DNA of 64,000 bases, taken from the NCBI RefSeq assembly GCF_002872335.1, contig NZ_NJAG01000013.1, positions 151,341 through 215,340 of the forward strand, written 5' to 3'. Origin of the DNA: Siphonobacter sp. BAB-5405 (lineage in GTDB: Bacteria; Bacteroidota; Bacteroidia; Cytophagales; Spirosomataceae). Below the pieces are notes generated by a model. It was not told the DNA's origin. It did not search any database and worked only from the letters and a program-made list of their open reading frames with translations. Below, one piece after another: positions 17,301-24,738 of this stretch. A program made the translations under genes and the position numbers. Within the stretch, counting starts at the first letter, position 1; every line of letters begins with the position of its first letter.

Positions 17301-17721
17301 ATACAAGCCTCGTGCGGGATCAGACTCTATGCAGGTAACCACGGTTACGGCAACGAATGGCAAGGTAACACTGACGGTCACCGAAACCCCCAGCTTTGTC
17401 GTACCGCAGGGTACCGTGAGCGGAGGCCGGGTGGCTGCGGAGGCTCTCAAACCTACGGATGTTTCACTGGCTACGTTGAACGTATATCCTAATCCAGCAA
17501 CAGATTTTGTCAGTATCGAATTGAACAATGACAATTTGCAGCCGGTGGACGTACTCATTTACGATATGGCGTTAAGCCGGGTACAAAACCGCATTGCTTA
17601 TAAAAAGGAAAAGGCTTCGTTCATTCGGAAAATTGACCTGACGGGCTTACCCAAAGGTCTGTACCTGATTGAAGTAAAACAGGGTACACAGCGTTCCGTG
17701 AAGAAAGTTATTAAAATGTAG
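14332..17721 (+). CDS. Secreted multidomain glycoside hydrolase (clan GH-A-like) with two CBM6-like modules and T9SS signal
   Basis: A 1129-residue protein; the ATG at 14332 gives a clean signal peptide. Domains in order: two carbohydrate-binding modules of CBM6/35 type (about 29-150 and 158-278, each with the AExY, DNDW and GxFNxNYFE pattern); an Ig-like module (about 286-373); a discoidin-like module (about 382-523); a TIM-barrel hydrolase (about 536-940) with candidate acid/base E714 in ECDNERD and nucleophile E852 in WITEAGYD; a small beta domain; and a T9SS type A sorting domain (YPNPATDFV to the end). It probably acts on polysaccharide at the cell surface. The GH family (39- or 5-like) is unsure. 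Confidence 0.85.
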   Translation: MKTSLLSLVIGVLLAPGLLCATPLAYQPLPGKIEAESYVAMSGIQTETTSDGGAGLNVSHIDDNDWMDYDVSVPSAGMYVFQFRIANAYGNGQIEIRNAAGTVLNAALSVPQTGGWQSWRTISTTLTLPAGNQRIRIFARQGAFNFNYFEVAAPVSLPGKVEAENYVAMNGVNTETTSDVGGGLNVSWIDDNDWLDYLIKVPTAGTYTFKFRIANAYGNGKIEIRNAAGSVLNATLSVPQTGGWQSWSTITTTATLPAGSQLLRIHANPGAFNLNYFEVTTGGVSTLPQAVLSFTAPATKTVGDAAFNLVATSTQSGTPIVISSSNPGIVSVSNTGGSWKASVVAAGSATLTATQAGSAQYTAATAVSQTITVAATPPFTGVVGTKIPLDPKRWYQMNNVSNGLEGLFDGITNVDVQTGYGKPLANYDSYYPLLEGEEITLQSIKFFDGPGNLEEFPLKIFIINDQWERIPVATFTGKSYGTWVGPYPDRESVFKLDTPISGARYLIINAWYQYPTEIELYGTHKPATVQPSPAPQKFVKFKDMLGVNGFEWNFEDAHNPIEINESRMNVVKNFTGIRHYMDWERLEANEGKFTYNPTHSGGWNYDIIYERCKAAGIEVLACLKNLPNWLQQTYPESERDGENVPLRYGKDFTDPLSYLEQAKVGFQYAARYGSNPNVNPSLVTVNSAQRWTGDGINVVKIGMNVIKYIECDNERDKSWKGRKAYQTGREYAANLSAFYDGHKNTMGPGVGVKNADPNMKVVMGGIASATVDYVKGMIDWCKQYRGYKPDGSVNLCWDVINYHFYTDDASSSQSGMSSRGAAPEVTKAALVADSFNQLAHQQAQDMPVWITEAGYDLNQGSPLKAVAIGNRTVEQTQADWILRTALLYARSGIDKLFLYQLYDDNPQSPIQFGSMGLINGDMTRKLATDYLVQVNKLIGDYSYQQTLSTNPFVDRYENNGKSIYALVVPGETGRTASYTLDLKGAASALVYKPRAGSDSMQVTTVTATNGKVTLTVTETPSFVVPQGTVSGGRVAAEALKPTDVSLATLNVYPNPATDFVSIELNNDNLQPVDVLIYDMALSRVQNRIAYKKEKASFIRKIDLTGLPKGLYLIEVKQGTQRSVKKVIKM

Positions 17722-17737
17722 AATAACCCTCGACTAC

Positions 17738-17789
17738 AAAAGCAGAAACGAGACTTGGCCATGCTGGCTGAGTCTCGTTTTTGCTTTTT
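17738..17789 (+). terminator. Intrinsic terminator after the glycoside hydrolase gene
   Basis: An inverted repeat starts AAAAGCAGAAACGAGACT and its partner arm ends GTTTTTGCTTTT. It lies 16 bp after the stop codon and has a T-rich tail. Confidence 0.75.
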
Positions 17790-17883
17790 ATTTCGATCGT
17801 ATAAGAAGCGGCTACTTCATTGAAGTACTTCGCAGGGAGAGGTACAAGTTTAGAAATTTGCACCCGTGTACGCCCTCTAAACA

Positions 17884-17973
17884 ACCCCGTATGCAATGCG
17901 AGGTGCGACCCGTTCGGTAGGCACAGCCTACCAACTTAAAAGGTCCGTAGCGAATGCTACGGACAACGCGTCC
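17884..17973. repeat. Dispersed palindromic repeat, copy 1a
   Basis: It contains three modules shared with the copies near 39.3 and 60.2 kb: CCCCGTATGCAATGCGAGGT, GGTAGGCACAGCCTACC and GTCCGTAGCGAATGCTACGGAC, in the same order and spacing, then a diverged CGCGTCC tail. The last two modules are near-perfect inverted repeats. This copy has no heptamer array. Confidence 0.8.
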
Positions 17974-18074
17974 CTCTAGTATTGCGGGCTTCTGAAGTGA
18001 ATGTAGAAAAGGGAAAAAGAGCTAAAAATGTTCCGATGACTAGTAAAACCTGCACCCCTGTACCCAACCCAACA

Positions 18075-18127
18075 CCCCCAACCCCGCAGGGGGTTCAACC
18101 TAAATAACCCCGTATGCAATGCGGGGT
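18075..18127. repeat. Dispersed palindromic repeat, copy 1b (5' modules only)
   Basis: It has the ACCCCGCAGGGGGTT palindrome followed by ACCCCGTATGCAATGCGGGG, matching the first two modules of the copies at 39.2 and 60.1 kb. It ends just before the 3' end of the minus-strand gene at 18175. Confidence 0.75.
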
Positions 18128-18174
18128 AACACAACAGACGAAAAATCGAACTACCCCGGCAACAAAGCAGCTCC

Positions 18175-19140
18175 CTACTTCAGCCACTCCCGTTCAATAA
18201 ACTGGAAAATTTCCGGCTTCTCCCGAGCGTGCAGAATCTGGGCTCCCGAGAGTTTAGGGAAAAGATTTTCGTATTCATTGAAGGCATGTTCCATGCCCCA
18301 GTTGGGATTGGAAAGGATGATATTCGAGCCGCCAAAGCAACTCGCCAGAGCCGCCGTTCCGCCGTGCATGGAGATGAAATGCTGCGTGTTGGCGTACACC
18401 ATCAATTGCAGGTGGTTATAGCTCGTTACTTTCTCGGGATACTGTTGTCGGTACAAATCATTCATCTGGATTACCTCCGGATGGTTTTCCCGTAACCAGG
18501 CGTGTTCACCCAGATCAAGCGTTTCGCTGTTATCCTGCACAATTTGCGTGGGCAGGGGGCGGTTGTAGACGATCTGAAATTTGTCCCGGCACAAATGAAT
18601 GATCCGCTCCAGTTCGGCAATCCCCAGAAAATTGATGGGCGGCTGATCCCATTCGCGATTGTACTTATTGGCAATCAGCAGAATGGGTTTATCATAAACG
18701 AAGAGATCATTTTTGTAATGCTCGCGGAAGGGTACCTGAGCCCATTTCTGAAAGCTGTACGAGTTACTATGCGTCATGTTCGGCACGTCGTAATGGTCAT
18801 ACGATTCGGTCCAGATGCGTTCTTTGTAGCGTTCTTCGTGGTTGGGACTGAAGAAGTAAAACTCTTTGGTGTTACTGGCAGAAATGGTTTTTTCGAGCGT
18901 TCCATTCAGGTGGTGCCAGTACGCAAAAGGCAGTACGTAGCGTAATTCCTGATCGAACTCGCCCCGGTACTGGATGACTTTATACGGCTTTTTTTCAACG
19001 TAATCTTTCAACACAAACTTCGTCTGCACGAGTTTGCAGTAATAATTATCCCGAATAAAGTAGAGTAAATATTTTTTCTTGATGGTGGGATACCGGAGGG
19101 CCGCCAGTGCGTACAGCGACTTCAACAGCAATTTCTTCAT
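18175..19140 (-). CDS. Putative polysaccharide-associated transferase of unknown family
   Basis: A 321-residue protein, largely soluble. The C-terminal part (HFISMHGGTAALASCFGG followed by SNIILSNPNWG) resembles the nucleotide-sugar-binding half of GT-B-type capsule enzymes, where an HGG turn precedes a conserved hydrophobic strand, but I do not recognise a specific family. The ATG at 19140 is chosen because AAAGG lies about 10 bp upstream; a TTG 9 bp earlier is less likely. It follows the GT2 gene by 33 bp, so the two are co-transcribed and probably act in one pathway. Confidence 0.6.
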   Translation of the reverse strand: MKKLLLKSLYALAALRYPTIKKKYLLYFIRDNYYCKLVQTKFVLKDYVEKKPYKVIQYRGEFDQELRYVLPFAYWHHLNGTLEKTISASNTKEFYFFSPNHEERYKERIWTESYDHYDVPNMTHSNSYSFQKWAQVPFREHYKNDLFVYDKPILLIANKYNREWDQPPINFLGIAELERIIHLCRDKFQIVYNRPLPTQIVQDNSETLDLGEHAWLRENHPEVIQMNDLYRQQYPEKVTSYNHLQLMVYANTQHFISMHGGTAALASCFGGSNIILSNPNWGMEHAFNEYENLFPKLSGAQILHAREKPEIFQFIEREWLK

Positions 19141-19173
19141 CGTCAGCAAAGCCTTTAAAATACATGGAATGCG

Positions 19174-20358
19174 TTACTCCGCCCGGCGTACCTTCTCCCA
19201 GATACCGGAAGCCAGTCCGTTACGGTACCGAAGATACCCCAGAATGGCACACCAGTTCATGAACGAAAAGTAATAGGGTACAAACAGGGCTTTTACGCGA
19301 AGCTTCTTGTTTTCCAGCCAGTATCCCAGCAGGGCAGCTGCGTAAAAGACACTCTGAGCGATCAGCAGTACCGGATATAACCAGCCTTCACTCAGCATAA
19401 CCAGGATTACATTCAAGAGAAAGATCAGCGGCAGGGCAAACGGAGCTACGGCCCACCGCATCATCCGGTGTGAAATGTACTGAAACGACAACCAGCCGTA
19501 CCTGAAAATATTCAGCAAATGCGGCAAACGGGCAATGGACTGAAAGCCTCCCGCGGCAATGCGTACTTTACGTTTCTGTTCGTCACCAATGGAAAAGGAA
19601 GGTCGCTCCAGGGCATACGCCTCGGGATCGTACACGACGCGGTAGCCCCGGGTAGCAATTCGCAGCGAAATCATGAAATCATCGAGCAACGTATCTTTTT
19701 CGACGTGCTCGTAGAGTTCCGTCCGGATGGCAAATAATTCACCTGCTGCTCCGACGACGCTGTAAAGCTCCGTATCAAGTTTTTTCAGAAACGATTCGTA
19801 TTTCCAGTACAGGCCCTCGCCTGCTCCGGCGGCGGCTTCATTTTCGAACGTCTGGATTCGTTTTTCGCCCGAAACGGCCCCTACCTGTGGATCGGCGAAG
19901 TGCCGCACAATGTTGGCAACGGCATCCGGGTTCAGGTTGGTATTGGCATCAGTGTAGATCACCAGCGGCGTATGCACCCGGTGCATGGCCTGATTGATGG
20001 CTTCAATTTTGCCCCGGCGTTCGTTACCTCCCATCACGGAAATCCGTGGATGGCTCCCATACTGCTGCTGCAACCATTCAGTACTGCCGTCGGTCGAACC
20101 TTCCGTCACAAAAAGAATCTGTAAGTGCTCGGCTGGGTAGGTCAGTGCCAGTGAATTACGGACTTTTTCGGCCAGACAACCCATTTCGTTATACGCCGGA
20201 ATGACCAGGGTAACATCGGGTTGGTACGAAGCAGAAAATTGGGGCGTACGCCTCTTACGGAATTTCAGCAGAAGCCAAAGGAAGATTCCATAGCCGAGGT
20301 ACGTATAAAAGACCAGAAAAATCAGGAACCAAAATAGAATTTCGAAGAAAATCTTCAT
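19174..20358 (-). CDS. Membrane GT2 glycosyltransferase (hyaluronan-synthase-like)
   Basis: A 394-residue protein. It has an N-terminal membrane helix (about 2-25), a GT-A domain with VIPAYNE, metal-binding YTDANTNLNPD and the acceptor-side ED-type site (LLDDFMISLRI), and C-terminal membrane helices (about 305-385). The ATG at 20358 is preferred to an upstream TTG because a TATATTTG -7 element overlaps that TTG. It probably makes or extends a polysaccharide chain from the cytoplasmic face and is followed at 33 bp by a second transferase-like gene. Confidence 0.85.
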   Translation of the reverse strand: MKIFFEILFWFLIFLVFYTYLGYGIFLWLLLKFRKRRTPQFSASYQPDVTLVIPAYNEMGCLAEKVRNSLALTYPAEHLQILFVTEGSTDGSTEWLQQQYGSHPRISVMGGNERRGKIEAINQAMHRVHTPLVIYTDANTNLNPDAVANIVRHFADPQVGAVSGEKRIQTFENEAAAGAGEGLYWKYESFLKKLDTELYSVVGAAGELFAIRTELYEHVEKDTLLDDFMISLRIATRGYRVVYDPEAYALERPSFSIGDEQKRKVRIAAGGFQSIARLPHLLNIFRYGWLSFQYISHRMMRWAVAPFALPLIFLLNVILVMLSEGWLYPVLLIAQSVFYAAALLGYWLENKKLRVKALFVPYYFSFMNWCAILGYLRYRNGLASGIWEKVRRAE

Positions 20359-20385
20359 ATAACGCTGGCGGACGATTACATCAGT

Positions 20386-20393
20386 CAAATATA
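20386..20393 (-). promoter_or_regulatory. TAnnTTTG -7 element upstream of the membrane GT2 gene
   Basis: TATATTTG on the minus strand ends 28 bp before the ATG at 20358. No convincing TTTG is found 19-21 bp upstream, so only the -7 half is supported. Confidence 0.45.
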
Positions 20394-20499
20394 GCTTTCC
20401 AGCGAAGTTATTGAGCAGTTTTCGGCCGGAATTATCCTTCTTTTTTCATTTTAATCACCGGAATACTTTTTTCTAACTACAGGAATTTACAGTAATGTG

Positions 20500-20530
20500 T
20501 TTGTCCGAAATTAATTGCTGTCTATTTTTG
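20500..20530 (+). promoter_or_regulatory. Bacteroidota promoter (TTTG-N19-TATTTTTG)
   Basis: The -33 TTTG is at 20500-20503, followed by a 19-bp spacer and the -7 TATTTTTG at 20523-20530. This is an exact match to the consensus used by the primary sigma factor of Bacteroidota. Transcription should start near 20537, about 20 bp before the ATG of the lipoprotein gene. Confidence 0.75.
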
Positions 20531-20557
20531 TACCCAGTCCCTGACAATATTCTCCTT

Positions 20558-20806
20558 ATGAAGCGAGTACAAGCCATTCTATCCGTTCTGATGTTAGGTA
20601 GCCTGCTGGCTTCCTGTGCTTATCAACGAGCGAACACTATTGACCAGCCAGATGTCCGTAAGAACAACAAAACGGTTTACGGCGTTTCGCCTGATAGTGC
20701 TGCTGCTCAGCTCAAAAACACTTGGCCTGACAAAGAAGGTACGGCCGAGCGGGCTGAAAACATCCGTTTGAAATTACTGTCACTGAAGGGTTCTACCCAT
20801 AACTAA
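20558..20806 (+). CDS. Small lipoprotein of unknown function
   Basis: An 82-residue protein with a lipoprotein signal peptide: basic start MKRVQ, hydrophobic core and lipobox LLASC with the lipidated Cys at residue 20. The mature part is short, charged and without recognisable domain. The ATG at 20558 is fixed by the promoter at 20500-20530, which excludes a longer GTG start at 20495. It is monocistronic, with its own promoter and a terminator 30 bp after the stop. Function is unknown; it should sit in the outer or inner membrane facing the periplasm. Confidence 0.75.
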   Translation: MKRVQAILSVLMLGSLLASCAYQRANTIDQPDVRKNNKTVYGVSPDSAAAQLKNTWPDKEGTAERAENIRLKLLSLKGSTHN

Positions 20807-20835
20807 TTTTTCGAGTAGGTGGCAAAGTATACTTT

Positions 20836-20872
20836 AAAAGCGGTAGTCGTAAACGATTGTACCGCTTTTTTA
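20836..20872 (+). terminator. Intrinsic terminator after the small lipoprotein gene
   Basis: A hairpin with arms AAAAGCGGTA and TACCGCTTTT is followed by more T, 30 bp after the stop codon. Confidence 0.8.
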
Positions 20873-20966
20873 GTTTATCCAACAATTCGCGTTTAGTCTT
20901 GAGTTCTCTCCGCCGATATTGCTGTCATCCTTCTCATTTTAATGCATTTTTAAAAGCCTTTGACGT

Positions 20967-22037
20967 ATGAATATTGCTTTAGTAACCGGTTCAGCCGGAT
21001 TGATCGGAAGCGAATCGGTCGCTTTTCTTGCAGACAAGTTTGATTTGGTTGTAGGTATTGACAACAACATGCGGCAGTATTTCTTCGGAGCTGAAAGCAG
21101 CACCGACTGGAATCGCAACCGTCTGCAGGAAAGATACAGCAACTATGTCCACCGTACCGCTGATATTCGTTCCGTAGAAGAACTGTCCGTTATCTTCAAA
21201 GAGTACGGCACTGACGTAAAAATGATCGTGCACACGGCCGCTCAGCCTAGCCACGACTGGGCCGCCCGCGAGCCATTCACCGATTTCTCGGTCAATGCTA
21301 CCGGTACCCTGAACATGCTGGAAATGACGCGTCAGCACTGCCCCGAGGCAGTCTTCATTTTCACTTCTACGAATAAAGTATACGGCGACAACCCTAACTT
21401 CCTGCCCCTGGTAGAGCTGGAATCCCGTTGGGAGATTTCTGAAGATCACGCCTACTACGAAAACGGAATTGACGAAAACCTGAGCATCGACCACACCAAG
21501 CACTCCCTGTTTGGAGCTTCGAAAGTAGCCGCCGACGTGCTGGTACAGGAATACGGTCGGTATTTTGGCATGAAAACCGGTGTATTCCGGGGAGGCTGTC
21601 TGACGGGCCCTAACCACTCGGGTGCTCAGTTACACGGTTTTCTTTCGTACCTGATGAAATGTGCAATTACCGGAACGCAATACACCATTTTCGGTTACCA
21701 GGGCAAACAGGTGCGTGACAACATTCACGCTCACGATCTGGTGAACATGTTCTGGCATTTCTACCAGAATCCACGTCCGGGTGAAGTTTACAACGCCGGT
21801 GGAGGTCGTTTTGCGAACGTATCCATGCTGGAAGCCATCAAGATTTGTGAAGAGATTTCTGGTAACACGATGAGCTATACGTATTCAGACACCAACCGCA
21901 TTGGTGACCACATCTGGTACGTTTCGGACTTGTCGAAGTTCAAAGCCCACTACCCTGGCTGGAACTGGACCTATGATATCCACTCGACGCTGGCTGAAAT
22001 TCACGACGGTATTGCGGAACGTTTACGTACCGCCTAA
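20967..22037 (+). CDS. NAD-dependent epimerase/dehydratase, CDP-paratose 2-epimerase-like
   Basis: A 356-residue extended SDR enzyme. The NAD-binding [10 protein letters not shown] is at residues 7-16, followed by [14 protein letters not shown], a segment typical of CDP-paratose/CDP-tyvelose 2-epimerases. The catalytic YxxxK position reads F182-G-A-S-K186, so the usual Tyr is Phe. Ser/Thr are present in FTSTNKVYG at about 132-140. It would interconvert a nucleotide-bound sugar for the nearby transferases. A terminator follows directly. Substrate assignment is by similarity only. Confidence 0.85.
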   Translation: MNIALVTGSAGLIGSESVAFLADKFDLVVGIDNNMRQYFFGAESSTDWNRNRLQERYSNYVHRTADIRSVEELSVIFKEYGTDVKMIVHTAAQPSHDWAAREPFTDFSVNATGTLNMLEMTRQHCPEAVFIFTSTNKVYGDNPNFLPLVELESRWEISEDHAYYENGIDENLSIDHTKHSLFGASKVAADVLVQEYGRYFGMKTGVFRGGCLTGPNHSGAQLHGFLSYLMKCAITGTQYTIFGYQGKQVRDNIHAHDLVNMFWHFYQNPRPGEVYNAGGGRFANVSMLEAIKICEEISGNTMSYTYSDTNRIGDHIWYVSDLSKFKAHYPGWNWTYDIHSTLAEIHDGIAERLRTA

Positions 22038-22060
22038 GCCAAGAGTCTAGCATTTTTTTA

Positions 22061-22087
22061 AACACCGGGCCCAGGTCCGGTGTTTTT
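22061..22087 (+). terminator. Intrinsic terminator after the epimerase gene
   Basis: The hairpin AACACCGG / CCGGTGTT with an 8-base loop is followed by TTT, 24 bp after the stop codon. Confidence 0.8.
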
Positions 22088-22120
22088 GTATAGAATGGCT
22101 ATTGCCTGATTGTTAAAGCC

Positions 22121-22153
22121 CTTGCCAATACATACCATTCATACGTATCTTTG
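22121..22153 (+). promoter_or_regulatory. Bacteroidota promoter for the DPM1-like GT2 gene
   Basis: CTTG at 22121-22124, a 21-bp spacer and TATCTTTG (TAnnTTTG) at 22146-22153. It lies between the epimerase terminator and the GT2 start codon at 22217. Confidence 0.6.
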
Positions 22154-22216
22154 TAGAACCAGTCGTATGACTTTCAATTAACTATCGACCCATTCGCAAC
22201 GCTTGATCCTTCGCTT

Positions 22217-22981
22217 ATGAAACTTAGTGTCGTCATCCCCGCGTATAATGAACAGGATTCTATTTCAGAAACCTTGCTTTCGCTGTATCAAACGTTAGCC
22301 CGTGAGGGAATTGAACACGAGATTTTTGTAACGAACGATAACTCCAAGGATAATACCCTGCAGGTACTCGAACGGCTGTCGCTTCAGATTCCTACACTCC
22401 ATTACGAAACCAACCTTGGCCCCAACGGCTTTGGATACGCCGTGCGTTACGGCCTGGAACGGTTCTCGGGCGACTGCGTGGCCGTCATGATGGCCGACTT
22501 GTCGGATGATCCCGAAGATCTGGTCAAGTATTACTACAAAATGCGGGAAACCGACGCCGATGCGGTATTCGGCTCCCGCTGGATGAAGGGCGGCAAGGTG
22601 ATTGATTACCCCGGACTGAAGAAATTCATCAACCGGATTGCCAACCTGATTATCCGCATGATGATTGGCATTAAGTATAACGATACGACGAACGCATTCA
22701 AATTATACAAACGCGAAACCATTGAAGGCATCAAGCCCTTCCTTTCTCCGCACTTTAACCTGACGGTTGAGTTACCCCTGAAAGCGTACGTTCGCGGCTA
22801 TTCGTTCGTGGTTATGCCTAACTCCTGGACAAACCGGAAATACGGCGAGTCTAAACTGAAAATCAAGGAAATGGGAAGCCGTTACTTCTTTATTCTGCTG
22901 TATTGCATGATTGAGAAGTTCTTTTCACGCGGCGATTTCATGAAGAAAAAATCGGCCAAGACTGCTTCGGTAAGCCGTTAA
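22217..22981 (+). CDS. DPM1-like family 2 glycosyltransferase
   Basis: A 254-residue GT2 protein of the dolichol-phosphate-mannose-synthase/polyprenyl-phosphate-sugar type: VVIPAYNEQDSI at the N terminus, NDNSKDNT, MADLSDDPED as the metal site, SRWMKGG and the later NAFKLYKRE block. It lacks the two C-terminal membrane helices of GtrB-type enzymes and ends in a basic tail. It probably loads a sugar onto a polyprenyl phosphate, which would supply the ArnT-like enzyme encoded just downstream on the other strand; that partnership is inferred. It has its own promoter and terminator. Confidence 0.85.
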   Translation: MKLSVVIPAYNEQDSISETLLSLYQTLAREGIEHEIFVTNDNSKDNTLQVLERLSLQIPTLHYETNLGPNGFGYAVRYGLERFSGDCVAVMMADLSDDPEDLVKYYYKMRETDADAVFGSRWMKGGKVIDYPGLKKFINRIANLIIRMMIGIKYNDTTNAFKLYKRETIEGIKPFLSPHFNLTVELPLKAYVRGYSFVVMPNSWTNRKYGESKLKIKEMGSRYFFILLYCMIEKFFSRGDFMKKKSAKTASVSR

Positions 22982-23001
22982 GCACTATTCGCATGCTATA
23001 T

Positions 23002-23039
23002 AAAAAAGAGCCATCGGTTAATCGATGGCTCTTTTTTAT
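23002..23039. terminator. Bidirectional intrinsic terminator
   Basis: A perfect hairpin AAAAAAGAGCCATCG / CGATGGCTCTTTTTT lies between the convergent DPM1-like and ArnT-like genes, with A/T runs on both sides so it can work in both directions. Confidence 0.85.
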
Positions 23040-23061
23040 TAATCTATGTGTAATTGATCGG

Positions 23062-24720
23062 CTATTTCCGTTTGTAAAACACAAACCCGTTTTCCGAACC
23101 GATTTTTCGTAAGGTCGGAATGGTATCTACTTCCGCTTCCAGTAGGTTTTTAGCAATCACATAGACGGGTTTATCTACTTCCGTACTGTGAATCGCCCAC
23201 TCGTCGTCCCAGCTTTTGGGATGGCGTTCGGGTTGCTGGCGAGCGTAGAAGAAAGGTCCGTAGCTGCGGTATTTATAGGTTACAATGTAGCAATCTTCGC
23301 CCTGACGAGCTTCAAAGAACCGGATGGCTGCCGCCTGCGAAATACTCTCAATCCGGGCCACAAAAAACCACAAGGTTAGAGTTGTGAACACAGCCGTACC
23401 GATAAAGAGCGTTACTAGTCCGCGTTCGTATTGCTGACGGCTCAGGAAACGAATACCGAAGAGAATGACGAAAAACAGAACCACACCGGGGATAGCTTCC
23501 CAACCGGTCCAGTTGACTTTAGCATCCAGGTTAGCCGCCGCAAAGCTATCGTCGGGGGCAATCTGGGCCTGTAGCCAATCGACATAGTGGGATAAGATGG
23601 GTAAACCAATCGTTAGAATGACAAAAATACCCCCCGATACCGCCAGACTTACCTTCATCCAGGTACTAAAGACAATCCGGCCCGTCCAGAGGCGATAAAT
23701 CGTTAAACTGGCTAAGTACGTCAGCGGGAAGTAGCACATGGATGAATAGTGGACAATTTTTGACTTCACGATTGTGAAGAGAATCAGTACCACCCAGAAT
23801 AAGATCACCATCCATTTCTGGTAATCCCGCTGGTAATCCGTTTCTCCCGACTCCGTACGGAAGTTCAGGGCCCGCAGGGCAAACGTACTCGCCGGGAAAC
23901 AGCCAAAGAACAGAATGACGAAGTGATACCCCGGAAAACCCGCATGTCCGGCATCCGGGGTCGAGAACAAGCGATAATTATATTTGATGAACTCCTGAAT
24001 AAACCAGGGACCGTGCTGCCAGGTTTCGAGGCCGTACCAGGCCAGCGTTACCAGCGAGGTCATCACCGTATACACAATAAAGTGCAGCGGACTAATAAAT
24101 AATTTGAAGCCGTTCACCACAAAATAAACTCCCAGGGTAACGCAAACCAGCATATAAGCTACGGGGCCTTTCGTTAGTACGCCCATCCCCAGCAGGAAGC
24201 CACCTAGCAGGAGGTAAAACCACTTATTTTTAGGGAGCAGAAAAGTGAAATGATCCTTTTTCCAGCGGAAAAAGATAATTCCGTTCAGTCCAATGAAAAT
24301 CCAGAGGTTGAACCAGGGATCAATAATGCCCGAACGGAAGTACAAATGCGGCAGAATGGAGCCCAGGTACGTTCCTACCCAAATCAAGCCAAATCGCCGA
24401 TTAAACAGCCGTTCGCCCAGCAGATACAACAAACTCAGCGTAAGGATTCCGCATAAAGCATTGGGCAGACGGGCCGCAAACTCCCCTACGCCAAACGTAT
24501 GCATGGCCAGCGATTGTAGCCAGAAAAAAAACGGTGGTTTCTCCCAGAAGGGCTTAAAGTCGACATGCACCCGCAGGTAATCATTGAGGACCAGCATCTC
24601 GCGGGAGATTTCCGCGAAGTTGATTTCATCCCAGTCGAACAAATGTACGCCGCCCAGGAAGGGAATAAAGAACAATCCCGCCACCAGGGCGATGAGTACT
24701 AAAGTGGTTAAACGATTCAT
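23062..24720 (-). CDS. ArnT-like membrane glycosyltransferase (GT83/PMT superfamily)
   Basis: A 552-residue polytopic protein with about eleven to twelve membrane helices. After the first helix the periplasmic loop carries the acidic motif FDWDEINFAE, and the following EKPPFFFWLQ matches the PMT/ArnT signature. The C-terminal 100 residues form a soluble periplasmic domain. Family members take a sugar from a polyprenyl phosphate and attach it to lipid A or protein. A DPM1-like supplier lies next door. It is preceded by an oxygenase gene 18 bp upstream, so both are co-transcribed. Confidence 0.87.
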   Translation of the reverse strand: MNRLTTLVLIALVAGLFFIPFLGGVHLFDWDEINFAEISREMLVLNDYLRVHVDFKPFWEKPPFFFWLQSLAMHTFGVGEFAARLPNALCGILTLSLLYLLGERLFNRRFGLIWVGTYLGSILPHLYFRSGIIDPWFNLWIFIGLNGIIFFRWKKDHFTFLLPKNKWFYLLLGGFLLGMGVLTKGPVAYMLVCVTLGVYFVVNGFKLFISPLHFIVYTVMTSLVTLAWYGLETWQHGPWFIQEFIKYNYRLFSTPDAGHAGFPGYHFVILFFGCFPASTFALRALNFRTESGETDYQRDYQKWMVILFWVVLILFTIVKSKIVHYSSMCYFPLTYLASLTIYRLWTGRIVFSTWMKVSLAVSGGIFVILTIGLPILSHYVDWLQAQIAPDDSFAAANLDAKVNWTGWEAIPGVVLFFVILFGIRFLSRQQYERGLVTLFIGTAVFTTLTLWFFVARIESISQAAAIRFFEARQGEDCYIVTYKYRSYGPFFYARQQPERHPKSWDDEWAIHSTEVDKPVYVIAKNLLEAEVDTIPTLRKIGSENGFVFYKRK

Positions 24721-24738
24721 ACGTGAAAGATGATCCCC

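Larger units (their letters stand above)
17722..18174. other. Gene-free region: terminator plus palindromic repeat copies
   Basis: This is 453 bp between convergent genes. Besides the terminator at 17738-17789 it holds two partial copies of the dispersed palindromic repeat (17884-17973 and 18075-18127). No ORF here looks like a gene. Confidence 0.6.

Noticed and set aside
20495-20557. Longer N terminus (GTG start) for the small lipoprotein
   Set aside because: A consensus promoter lies inside this stretch and the lipoprotein signal starts cleanly at ATG 20558.
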